From the NCBI GenBank assembly GCA_964607135.1, contig CAZSIV010000003.1, forward strand, positions 1 through 64,000: a stretch of DNA of 64,000 nt, read 5' to 3'. Position numbers and translations under genes: made by a program. The first letter of the stretch is position 1; the number at the start of each line of letters is the position of its first letter. Shown here piece after piece: positions 27,521 to 35,727 of the stretch. The notes beneath the pieces were generated by a model. That model searched no databases. It had not been told where the DNA came from and saw only the letters and a list, made by a program, of their open reading frames with translations. The stretch is from Metaruminococcus_A sp964607135. Its GTDB lineage: Bacteria > Bacillota > Clostridia > Oscillospirales > Ruminococcaceae.

Positions 27521-27784
27521 TTACTCCTCTGTTTCTTCGGAAAATCCTTCTTCCTGCTCCACGTCGAAAATATTGACGCTGTGCGTCGGAATAATGGTAG
27601 AAACAGCGTGTTTGTAAACAAGATTCTGCTTTCCGTCGCTGTCCAGGACAATGACATAATTGTCAAACCCCTTGACGACGCCCCGGAACTGAAACCCGTT
27701 CATCAAGTAAACTGTAACCGGTTTCCGGTCTTTTCTAGCCGCGTTTAAAAATACATCCTGCAAATTAATCGTTCCCATTTTCAT
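27521..27784 (-). CDS. hfq: RNA chaperone Hfq
   Basis: The Sm-fold hexamer binds small RNAs and poly(A). The 87-residue product has the Sm1 segment LQDVFLNAARKDRKPVTVYLMNG and the Sm2-like VYKHAVSTIIP, where the family has YKHA. The C-terminal tail is short and acidic. ATG at 27784 or ATG at 27778 could start it: the latter is nine bases from AAAGG. It sits directly after miaA, as in many bacteria. Confidence 0.95.
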   Translation of the reverse strand: MKMGTINLQDVFLNAARKDRKPVTVYLMNGFQFRGVVKGFDNYVIVLDSDGKQNLVYKHAVSTIIPTHSVNIFDVEQEEGFSEETEE

Positions 27785-28735
27785 TCACCTTTCTTTGCCA
27801 AACAATTCCTCGTTTATTTTCCGGCAAGCCGCCTCAAAAAGCGCATCGCCGGACAGCTCGTCCAAAAACAGCCATTGGATCCGCGAATCCCTGCGAAACC
27901 AGGTCAGCTGCCGCTTCGCATATCTCCTCGTCTCCCGCTTCATCGTTTCGACCGCTTCTTCCAGCGTACAAACGCCTTCAAAATATCCTTTGAGTTCCTT
28001 ATAACCGATCGCCTGATAAGCCGTTTTCATTTCAGGATGCGACAAAACCGCTCTCGCTTCTTCCAATAAACCGCTTTCCATCATACAATCCACTCTCATG
28101 TCAATTCTATCATAAAGAATCTGTCGATTTCTAGCGGTCAGGCCAATTACACAGGGTTTATAAGGGGAAGGAGCCTTCCTGCTCCGGCGCCGATGCTCGC
28201 TCATTGTGACTCCGGTTAAACAGTAGACCTCTATCGCCCGGACGATCCGGTTCCCATTATTCGGGTGGAGCAAATCCGCCGTTTCCGGGTCAAATTCCCG
28301 CAATTCCGCGAGCAGGCTCTCGCCGCTCTCTTCCTTCAGCCGCCGAAGGAGGCTTTTCCGCAGATCAGGGTCTGAAGCAATTTCCTCAAAGGAGAGATTG
28401 TCTAGCAAGCTCGAAACATAAAGCCCTGTCCCTCCCACCAAAAAAGGAAGAGTCCCTCTTTCCCATATTTTCCGAATGGCCTCTCTCGCAAGCCCGACAT
28501 ATTCTGCAACGCTGAAGGGCTGCCCGCAGTCCAGAAAACCGATCAAATGATGCGGCACGCCATCCATTTCATCGGCTGTCGGCCTTGCCGTCGCGATCTG
28601 CATCTGTTTATAGACCTGCATCGAGTCGGCTGAAACAACCTCTCCGCCGAATTTTTTGGCCAGCCGGACGGAGAGAGCGGTTTTTCCGCTCCCCGTTGGG
28701 CCGACAACCACAGCCAACGGTATCTGTTCCATCAT
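27785..28735 (-). CDS. miaA: tRNA dimethylallyltransferase
   Basis: MiaA adds dimethylallyl to A37 of tRNAs reading UNN codons. The 316-residue protein has the P-loop GPTGSGKTALS near residue 10, DSMQVYKQM with the general-base aspartate, PHHLIGF and the KRETRRYAKRQLTWFR tail. The start ATG at 28735 follows the mutL stop by one base. MiaB, which methylthiolates the same base, is upstream in the same block. Confidence 0.97.
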   Translation of the reverse strand: MMEQIPLAVVVGPTGSGKTALSVRLAKKFGGEVVSADSMQVYKQMQIATARPTADEMDGVPHHLIGFLDCGQPFSVAEYVGLAREAIRKIWERGTLPFLVGGTGLYVSSLLDNLSFEEIASDPDLRKSLLRRLKEESGESLLAELREFDPETADLLHPNNGNRIVRAIEVYCLTGVTMSEHRRRSRKAPSPYKPCVIGLTARNRQILYDRIDMRVDCMMESGLLEEARAVLSHPEMKTAYQAIGYKELKGYFEGVCTLEEAVETMKRETRRYAKRQLTWFRRDSRIQWLFLDELSGDALFEAACRKINEELFGKER

Positions 28736-28736
28736 T

Positions 28737-30653
28737 TTACCTGCCAAATAATTTATTGATCTTCGACCTGCTCCAAATCTGAAGGACCGGACGGCCATGA
28801 GGGCAGTAGCGAATCGCCTCGTCGGTGTAAACCCGCCGAACGAGTTCCAAAAGCTCCGGCTCCGAATTTTTATCGTGCGCTTTGATCGCCGCTTTGCAGG
28901 CGATCGAATGATAAAGATCGTCCAGCTGGGAAGGAGAAGGATCCTGTTTGTGGTTTTTCAGATTGATCGCGATCTCTGCAAGGAGCTGTGAGGCATCGTT
29001 TTGATCCAATATCGCGGGAATTTCCCGCACCAACACCATAGTAAGTCCAAAGCCTTCGACCAGAAATCCGAGCTCGTCCATAATTTTGGGATTTTCCAAA
29101 ACCACGTCGCATTCTTCCACCGAAAGAATCACCGTAAAAGGGGAAAGCAAAACCTGATGATCGAGCGGCCGGCGCTCCGTCTTGAGCTTTTCAAAGAGAA
29201 TCCGCTCATGGGCGGCGTGCTTGTCCACAATCGCTAAAAAATCGTTTATTTCAGCAACGATATAGGTTTCAAACAGCTCGCCTAACAACCTGATCCGAAG
29301 CTCTTCCTGCACCGGAACAGCTTGATTTGAAGGCGCATCCGCAGAAGAAAGATCGGCCGCAGAATCTGTCAGACGTAAGCGCGCCTCATCTTCAGCCTTT
29401 CTGACAAACGATTCGGGCCGGAGAAACTGATAGGACTCTTTGAGGGGAGGCTCTTCCAGATGGATCTGGTAATCTGTCCCGCGGGATGCCACGATCCGCT
29501 CGGCGTCGGAGTTTTTCCGGCCGGCTGTTTCCCGACGTTCAAAAGGCCGTTCCTTCCCCCTGCTGAAGGCAGAAGCCCGGAATGATTCCTGCACGGCGCC
29601 GCTGTCGGTCGTAAAAACAGACGGCATCTTCTCTTTAGGTGGAAACGGAACGGTTCTGACCAGCTCATTGGCTGTAATCGCCGTTTTTACCGCAAAATAA
29701 AGACAGTCGAAAACGCTTCGCTCGTTGACGAAACGGACTTCTGTTTTGGTGGGATGGACGTTGACGTCTACAAAATCAAAGGGCAGTGTGATATTCAGGA
29801 CGCAGGCGGGGAATTTGCCCGCCATAACCGCATTTTTATATCCCTCTTCCAAAGCGACCGAACAGGTTCTGGAACGGACATACCGCCCGTTTACAAAAAA
29901 ATGCTGCATCGAACGGTTGGCACGGGAGCTCGCAGGGGTGCTGGAATAACCTGAAACCGAAAGATCGCCGAGAGAGTAATCAACCTTCATCAGCCCGTCG
30001 GCAAAGTTTTTGCCGTACACCGCATAGATGGCGGAATAGAGCTCCCCGTCCCCCGGCGTTTGCAGCTGTTTTGTCTGGTCGCGGATAAACGAAAAAGAGA
30101 TGGAAGGATTTGAAAGCGCAATCTTGTTGAGGATGCTCGCAACCGCATTCCCCTCTGAAACATCCTTTTTAAGGAACTTGAGCCGGGCAGGGACATTGTA
30201 AAAAAGATCCCGGACGATGATCGTCGTTCCATCGGGGCATCCGGCTTCCTCCAGAAGCAGCTGCTCGCCGCCCTCTACCCGGAGCTGAACGCCGAGAGGG
30301 CTGTCCGGCGTTTTGGTCAGCATCTCCACCCGCGCGACCGCGCAGACCGAAGCCAGCGCCTCCCCGCGGAATCCAAGGGTCGATATCGTATTCAGGTCAG
30401 CCTCGTCGCGTATTTTACTGGTCGCATGGCGCAGAAACGCAGTCGGCGCATCTTCCGGCGGGATGCCGCAGCCGTTGTCGGTAATCCTTATGTACTCGAT
30501 GCCGCCTTTTTTGATCTCGACCGTTATCTCGGTCGCACCGGCGTCAATTGAATTCTCCACCAGCTCCTTGACGATCGAGGCGGGACGGTCAATCACCTCG
30601 CCTGCGGCGATCAGCTCGGATATCTCTTTTGGAAGCAGATGAATTTTCGGCAA
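28737..30653 (-). CDS. mutL: DNA mismatch repair protein MutL
   Basis: MutL links mismatch recognition by MutS to strand removal. The 638-residue protein has the GHKL ATPase domain (ELVENSIDAGA, DNGCGIP and GFRGEALAS) and a C-terminal dimerisation domain with the endonuclease motif DKHAAHERILFE, fitting DxHA(x2)E(x4)E. This means the protein is the nicking type used where there is no MutH. It starts 13 bases after mutS. Confidence 0.97.
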   Translation of the reverse strand: MPKIHLLPKEISELIAAGEVIDRPASIVKELVENSIDAGATEITVEIKKGGIEYIRITDNGCGIPPEDAPTAFLRHATSKIRDEADLNTISTLGFRGEALASVCAVARVEMLTKTPDSPLGVQLRVEGGEQLLLEEAGCPDGTTIIVRDLFYNVPARLKFLKKDVSEGNAVASILNKIALSNPSISFSFIRDQTKQLQTPGDGELYSAIYAVYGKNFADGLMKVDYSLGDLSVSGYSSTPASSRANRSMQHFFVNGRYVRSRTCSVALEEGYKNAVMAGKFPACVLNITLPFDFVDVNVHPTKTEVRFVNERSVFDCLYFAVKTAITANELVRTVPFPPKEKMPSVFTTDSGAVQESFRASAFSRGKERPFERRETAGRKNSDAERIVASRGTDYQIHLEEPPLKESYQFLRPESFVRKAEDEARLRLTDSAADLSSADAPSNQAVPVQEELRIRLLGELFETYIVAEINDFLAIVDKHAAHERILFEKLKTERRPLDHQVLLSPFTVILSVEECDVVLENPKIMDELGFLVEGFGLTMVLVREIPAILDQNDASQLLAEIAINLKNHKQDPSPSQLDDLYHSIACKAAIKAHDKNSEPELLELVRRVYTDEAIRYCPHGRPVLQIWSRSKINKLFGR

Positions 30654-30666
30654 GGTGCCACCCCCT

Positions 30667-33273
30667 TTAATCCAGAAGCTTTTTCAGCTCAAACAAAATA
30701 TTCAGCGCCTCAATCGGCGTCAGCGCATCCAGCTCGATATTCCGCACCTTTTCCACAACCCTATTTTGGTTAGAATGGCCAAAGGTCATCTGAGGCGGCG
30801 CATCCTCTGCGGCGGCAGGGGCGGCTGACCGGTAGGGCACACCTCCTGCTTCCAATTCCTTCAGTACCTCTTTTGCGCGGCCGATAACCCCTTTTGGAAT
30901 CCCGGCGAGCTTCGCCACCTCGATTCCATAGCTGTCGTCCGCCCCGCCCGGAACAATCTTTCGCAGGAAGGTGATATCCTCTCCCCGCTTTTTCACCGCA
31001 ATGTTGTAGTTTTTTACCGACGGGTACAATTCCTCCAAGGCGGTCAGTTCATGGTAATGGGTCGCAAACATGGTTTTGCAGCCTAGCCCTTTATTTTTTA
31101 TAATGTACTCGACCACCGCGCGGGCAATGCTCATCCCATCGAAGGTGGAGGTTCCACGCCCGATTTCATCCAGGACGAGAAAGCTCCGCGGCGTCGCACC
31201 GCGCAGGATATCCGATACTTCGCTCATCTCGACCATAAAGGTAGACTGCCCGGAAGCCAGGTCATCCGAAGCACCCACCCGGGTGAAAATTTTATCCACT
31301 ACCGTCAAAACCGCTGAACGGGCTGGGACAAAGCAGCCGATCTGCGCCATCAGCAGGATCAAGGCATTCTGGCGCATATAGGTGGACTTCCCAGCCATAT
31401 TCGGCCCCGTAATGATAAGCATACGATTGGATGAGGCGTCAAAATAGGCATCGTTTGGGACAAACACACCCGAAGAAAGCCGTTCCACCACCGGATGCCG
31501 CCCGTCCTTGATCTCGATTTTATCATCCGCAGTAAACTCCGGACGGACGTACCGGTTTTGAAACGAAACCTCGGCAAAGGAAGAAAGCACGTCCAGCATC
31601 GCGAGGGCGGAAGCGGTCGCCTGTACGGCGGAAAGCCTGTCCGCAATATAGGTGCAGACCTCGTCGAATATCCCCTGTTCCAGGACAACGATCCGCTCAC
31701 CCGCGTGGAGCACTTTGCTTTCGATCTCCTTAAGCTCCTGGGTGATATAACGCTCGCAGTTCGTCAGAGTCTGTTTCCGGATATAATCCTCCGGCACTAG
31801 GCCGATATTGGACTTGGTCACCTCGATATAATAGCCAAAGACGCGGTTGTAGCCGATCTTTAAGTTTTTGATCCCGGTCGCTTCCTTTTCCTTTTCCTCT
31901 ATTGAGGAAATATAGGCCCGGGCGTTGTTGTAGATCCCGCGGAGCTCGTCCAGCTCTGCGTTGAAGCCGTCGCAGATGACGCCGCCCTCCTTCAGGTTGA
32001 CCGGCGGCTGGTCGATTACCGCGTTGTCGATAATGGTGCGAACGTCCTGCATCGCATCGATGTTTTCATTGAGCTCTTTTAACAGCCCTGCCTCACATCC
32101 GGAGAGAAGCGACTTGATCTCCGGCAATCCCGCCGCGGAAGCGCTCAGAGCCTTCAGATCCCGAGGCCCTGCCGAGCGGAAGATGACGCGGGTCATCAGC
32201 CGCTCCAGGTCGTAAACGCCGCTTAAAAGCTCCCGCAGCCGGGAGCGGAGAATCGCATTTTTAAAAAGCTCCTCCACAGCTGCATGCCGCCTGGTGATCT
32301 TGGCAATGCTCAAAAGCGGCTGCTCGATCACCTTCCGGAGCCGACGCTTCCCCATCGAGGTCTGTGTCCGGTCGAGCACCCAGAGGAGCGAGCCTCTCTT
32401 TTCCTTCGTCCGCATCGTTTCGGTCAGCTCCAGATTTCGCCTGGCGTTCATGTCAAGCATCATATACTGCTCGTTGTGGTAAACCGATACGCTGATGATC
32501 CGTTTGCTCCCCTCTTTTTGGGTGCCGTTTACATAATGGATCAGCACGCCGAGCGAAATAACCGCTTCCCGTGAACCGTCCACAGCTGAGAGCTGAGTCA
32601 AGTCGGATGCAAAATGCCGTTTCAAAATCTCAGCCGCAAAGCCGCGGTGATACTCGCCCTCATCCCGGATTTCGGCGGTGCACCGAATCCTCTCTTTGAT
32701 GAACCCGGTCAACTCTCCACAATCCAGGCAGCTCTGATTCATCAGGATCTCCGAAGGGGCAAACCGCGAAAGCTCATCTATGACCGCGCGCTGCGGATCC
32801 GCGTTTTCCGCAAAGGTCACGTGCACCTCGCCGGTTGAAACATCGGCGAAGGAAACCGCATAATTTTTTTCGTTTATGTAAATGCTGGCGATGTAGTTGT
32901 TCTTCGTCTCGTCCAGCATATTGTTTTCGATCACTGTACCCGGTGTGACAATCCGGATGATATCCCGTTTGACGATTCCTTTGGCCTCCGCCGGGTTTTC
33001 CATCTGCTCGCAGATGGCGACTTTATAGCCTTTGTCGATCAGGCGTTTGATGTAAATATCGCAGCTGTGGTAAGGAACGCCGCACATCGGCGCGCGTTCC
33101 TCCAAACCACAGTCGCGCCCGGTGAGGGTCAGCTCCAGCTCCCTGGATGCGAGCTTTGCATCGTCGAAGAACATTTCGTAAAAATCCCCCAAACGGAAAA
33201 AGAGGATTTTATCCTGATGCTGTTCTTTGATTTCGAGATACTGCTGCATCATGGGAGACAAGGTAGCCAACAT
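30667..33273 (-). CDS. mutS: DNA mismatch repair protein MutS
   Basis: MutS recognises mispairs. The 868-residue product has the mismatch-reading GDFYEMF motif near residue 27, connector and lever domains, and a C-terminal ABC-type ATPase with Walker A GPNMAGKSTYMRQ, then DEIGRGTSTFDG and ATHYHELT. The start ATG at 33273 has GGCGGTG upstream; a GTG at 33315 is possible but has no ribosome site. It is followed by mutL. Confidence 0.97.
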   Translation of the reverse strand: MLATLSPMMQQYLEIKEQHQDKILFFRLGDFYEMFFDDAKLASRELELTLTGRDCGLEERAPMCGVPYHSCDIYIKRLIDKGYKVAICEQMENPAEAKGIVKRDIIRIVTPGTVIENNMLDETKNNYIASIYINEKNYAVSFADVSTGEVHVTFAENADPQRAVIDELSRFAPSEILMNQSCLDCGELTGFIKERIRCTAEIRDEGEYHRGFAAEILKRHFASDLTQLSAVDGSREAVISLGVLIHYVNGTQKEGSKRIISVSVYHNEQYMMLDMNARRNLELTETMRTKEKRGSLLWVLDRTQTSMGKRRLRKVIEQPLLSIAKITRRHAAVEELFKNAILRSRLRELLSGVYDLERLMTRVIFRSAGPRDLKALSASAAGLPEIKSLLSGCEAGLLKELNENIDAMQDVRTIIDNAVIDQPPVNLKEGGVICDGFNAELDELRGIYNNARAYISSIEEKEKEATGIKNLKIGYNRVFGYYIEVTKSNIGLVPEDYIRKQTLTNCERYITQELKEIESKVLHAGERIVVLEQGIFDEVCTYIADRLSAVQATASALAMLDVLSSFAEVSFQNRYVRPEFTADDKIEIKDGRHPVVERLSSGVFVPNDAYFDASSNRMLIITGPNMAGKSTYMRQNALILLMAQIGCFVPARSAVLTVVDKIFTRVGASDDLASGQSTFMVEMSEVSDILRGATPRSFLVLDEIGRGTSTFDGMSIARAVVEYIIKNKGLGCKTMFATHYHELTALEELYPSVKNYNIAVKKRGEDITFLRKIVPGGADDSYGIEVAKLAGIPKGVIGRAKEVLKELEAGGVPYRSAAPAAAEDAPPQMTFGHSNQNRVVEKVRNIELDALTPIEALNILFELKKLLD

Positions 33274-33388
33274 TTTCACCGCCAATCTTTCATAAAAATC
33301 TGTCCGTTCTTTCACAGGTCGGCCGTCAGCCGGGACTTTGCCGCCGGCGGCAAACGATCAACCCCGCCGCATTGAAAAGCGGATACCG

Positions 33389-33793
33389 TCAATGACAGCC
33401 GCCGCAGGTCGAGCAGCTTCCAGAGCAGCTCGGCGCCGGATCGCAGGTTTCCGGATCTTCCCCGTTGACAGACAGAACGAGAATTGCATTGACCTGATTC
33501 ATCAGCATGTCCATCGCGTTTTTGGCCTCATTGTACTCCGCCATGTGAACGTTGCTCATCACACTCTGGTAGAGATCGCGGAGCTCCTGGTTCATTTTGC
33601 CGAGCTTTTCTTCGTCCTTTTCGTCTTTTGCGAGGAGGTTGTTGAGTTCCATCCGCTTGAGGTTGAATTTCCCGATCAAATCCTGGAGCTCTTCGTCGTT
33701 GTCATTTGCTTCCTGCGCTTTTTTGAGCTTTGCATACTCCTCTGAAGCCTGAATCGCCTTACCCATCTCGCGCGCTTGTTTGATTAAGTCCAT
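33389..33793 (-). CDS. YlbF/YmcA family protein with cysteine-rich tail (RicA/RicF-like)
   Basis: The 134-residue helical protein belongs to the YlbF/YmcA family. It ends in a cysteine-rich tail with six cysteines in the last 20 residues. In Bacillus, YmcA, YlbF and YaaT form the iron-sulphur Ric complex that controls RNase Y and phosphorelay activity. MiaB immediately precedes it here, the same as the Bacillus ymcB-ymcA order, so YmcA is the closer candidate. Its ATG at 33793 has GGAGGGC in front; a TTG at 33805 overlaps that site. Confidence 0.85.
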   Translation of the reverse strand: MDLIKQAREMGKAIQASEEYAKLKKAQEANDNDEELQDLIGKFNLKRMELNNLLAKDEKDEEKLGKMNQELRDLYQSVMSNVHMAEYNEAKNAMDMLMNQVNAILVLSVNGEDPETCDPAPSCSGSCSTCGGCH

Positions 33794-33815
33794 AATGCCC
33801 TCCAAAATAGATTGA

Positions 33816-35234
33816 TTATATTTTTTCTCCCACCAGCGCCCAGGTGAGGGCGCCGGTTATTTTAACGGATACAAAAGAGCCGATCAGTTCTTTCTCTCCC
33901 TTAAAATCGACGATTACATTCTGCTCCGTCCTGCCGGACAGGCGGCCGTCCCCCGCCTTCCCGACAGAATCGACCAAAACCCGGAGCGTTTGCCCAAGAT
34001 AACGCCGGTTATTCGCCGTGCTGCATTCCCGCTGAACGTCCAAAAGCTCCTGAAACCAGCGGGATTTTTCTTCCGCCGGAACCGGATCGTCCATCTCCGC
34101 CGCTTTCGTTCCCTCGCGCCGGGAGTAGATAAAGGTGTAAAGAAGGTGGTAGTCCACCTCTTTGACAAGCTCCAGCGTCTCTTTGAAATCCTCGTAGGTC
34201 TCCCCCGGGAAGCCGACGATGATATCGCTCGAAAGCGCAAGGCCTGGAATTCGCTCTTTCGCATAACGGATTAATTCAAGGTAATCCGCCTTGGTATAAT
34301 GGCGGTTCATCAGGGATAAAATCCGGTCTGAGCCGCACTGCACCGGCAGATGCAGGTGTTTGCAGACCTTTTCGCAGTCGGCCATCGCGTCGATCAGCTC
34401 GCGGGTAGCATCCTTTGGATGGGAAGTCATAAAGCGGATTCGGAAATCCCCCTCCACCGCGTTGACCTGCCGCAGCAGCTCTGCAAAGGTGATTGCTTCC
34501 TCCAGGCCCTTTCCATAAGAATTGACATTCTGCCCCAAAAGCATGATCTCCTTGTAGCCGTCCGCCACGAGGTCTTTTACCTCGGCAATGACATCGGCGG
34601 AGCGGCGGGAGCGCTCTCTCCCCCGCACATAGGGGACAATACAGTAAGAACAGAAATTGTCGCAGCCGTACATCACCGGAACATAAGCTTTATAAGGATC
34701 CTCCCGGCTGACCGGGATTCCCTCCACAATCGTTCCATCCTCTTGCTCCGCGTCGAAGATGCGCTCCCGCGCGGTAAGCTCCCGGTAAAGGAGCTCCGGA
34801 AAGCGGTGGAGCGCATGGGTGCCGAACACCAAGTCGACATAAGGATAACTTTTCTTTATTTTTTCAGAGATGTGGCTTTGCTCCACCATACAGCCGCAGA
34901 TGCCGATCACCAGATTTCGGTTGCGCTCTTTGAGTTTTTTCAGCTGCCCGATCTTTCCGAAAACCCGGTCTTCCGCATTTTCCCGGACAGCGCAGGTGTT
35001 GAAAATCACCAGGTCGGCATCCTCCGGCGTATCGGTAAACCCATAGCCGATCTGGGCAAGCATTCCGCGCAGCTTTTCCCCGTCGTTCACATTCTGCTGG
35101 CAGCCGAAAGAGTGGAGATAGGCGAGCGGCGGGATGCCGGCCGGCCGCTCCCGGCGCAGATGTTCCGCCGCCTTCAGGCTGTAGCTTTCCCATTCATTTT
35201 CTATTGGCGGATCACCGGAAAAACAACGCTTCAA
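33816..35234 (-). CDS. miaB: tRNA-2-methylthio-N6-dimethylallyladenosine synthase
   Basis: This radical SAM methylthiotransferase converts i6A37 to ms2i6A37. The N-terminal UPF0004 domain has cysteines in SFGCQQN, FNTCAVRENAEDR and GICGCMVE. The SAM core has CxxxCxxC in MYGCDNFCSYCIVPY, and the C-terminal TRAM domain ends at residue about 472. The start is most likely TTG at 35234, six bases after AGAGGGAG; the GTG at 35240 directly abuts this site. A sigma-A promoter lies at 35290-35318. Confidence 0.96.
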   Translation of the reverse strand: MKRCFSGDPPIENEWESYSLKAAEHLRRERPAGIPPLAYLHSFGCQQNVNDGEKLRGMLAQIGYGFTDTPEDADLVIFNTCAVRENAEDRVFGKIGQLKKLKERNRNLVIGICGCMVEQSHISEKIKKSYPYVDLVFGTHALHRFPELLYRELTARERIFDAEQEDGTIVEGIPVSREDPYKAYVPVMYGCDNFCSYCIVPYVRGRERSRRSADVIAEVKDLVADGYKEIMLLGQNVNSYGKGLEEAITFAELLRQVNAVEGDFRIRFMTSHPKDATRELIDAMADCEKVCKHLHLPVQCGSDRILSLMNRHYTKADYLELIRYAKERIPGLALSSDIIVGFPGETYEDFKETLELVKEVDYHLLYTFIYSRREGTKAAEMDDPVPAEEKSRWFQELLDVQRECSTANNRRYLGQTLRVLVDSVGKAGDGRLSGRTEQNVIVDFKGEKELIGSFVSVKITGALTWALVGEKI

Positions 35235-35289
35235 CCGCACTCCCTCTGTTTCTTCATTATTTGTATTTTCGCCATAAAAATACAGATAA

Positions 35290-35318
35290 AGTATACCATT
35301 TTTTCAAAACCGAATCAA
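35290..35318 (-). promoter_or_regulatory. Sigma-A promoter of the miaB-mutSL-... block
   Basis: Minus-strand TTGATT (35313-35318), 17 bases, TATACT (35290-35295), about 55 bases before miaB. It is the only clear promoter I found for the long gene block below it. Confidence 0.65.
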
Positions 35319-35386
35319 TGTCTAAATCTTAAACAAACTGCATATCGGCCCCAGAGCAAGGGCATTTCAGAGAATTACCTCTCTGT

Positions 35387-35431
35387 ATCAGTACAAGCCC
35401 GCAAAGCGCTGCTTTGCGGGCTTGTACTGAT
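35387..35431. repeat. Perfect 21-bp inverted repeat (hairpin), likely terminator of rubredoxin
   Basis: Left arm 35387-35407 and right arm 35411-35431 are exact complements over 21 bases, separated by GCT. It lies 80 bases after the rubredoxin stop. On the gene (minus) strand the arm is followed by ACAGAGAGG with no T run; on the plus strand it is followed by TTTA. Confidence 0.7.
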
Positions 35432-35511
35432 TTTAGATTGTCAGCGCGGCAATTCATCGATTTGAAAATAACAGGCGGAATCTTTTAGAAAGAGCCGTCC
35501 GTCAATGCGCC

Positions 35512-35670
35512 TTATTCCTCGCTGAACATATCCTTACCGACGCCGCAGAGCGGGCAGACAAAGCTTTCCGGGACGTCCGCCCAAGCAGTTCCAGGCGCGA
35601 CACCCTGCTCCGGGCATCCCGCCGCGGGGTCGTAAACATAGCCGCAAACATCACATACATACATCTTCAT
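35512..35670 (-). CDS. Rubredoxin
   Basis: The 52-residue protein, too short to stand out among longer ORFs, is a one-iron electron carrier. The two iron-binding loops are CDVCGYVYDP and CPLCGVGKDMF, with the rubredoxin phrase PGTAWADVPESF between. The ATG at 35670 has GGAG five bases upstream. Its own promoter lies at 35695-35723. Clostridial rubredoxin often serves oxygen and peroxide reductases. Confidence 0.95.
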   Translation of the reverse strand: MKMYVCDVCGYVYDPAAGCPEQGVAPGTAWADVPESFVCPLCGVGKDMFSEE

Positions 35671-35694
35671 TCAGCTCCTTTTTATTTTGAATCA

Positions 35695-35723
35695 ATTATA
35701 CCAAATTTGTATAATTTTGTAAA
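35695..35723 (-). promoter_or_regulatory. Promoter of rubredoxin with overlapping palindrome
   Basis: Minus-strand TTTACA (35718-35723), 17 bases, TATAAT (35695-35700). An inverted repeat TTATAC-(7)-GTATAA at 35696-35714 covers the -10 box and spacer, where a repressor would block transcription. It resembles, but does not match, a PerR box (TTATAAT-N-ATTATAA). Confidence 0.6.
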
Positions 35724-35727
35724 TCCC

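Noticed and set aside
33337..33354. Palindrome TTTGCCGCC/GGCGGCAAA between mutS and the YlbF-like gene
   Set aside because: It has no loop and no T run, and sits at the mutS start, so a terminator role is not supported.
34350..35465. Plus-strand ORF of 371 residues opposite miaB
   Set aside because: It runs across miaB and its promoter region, with no ribosome site or known motif.
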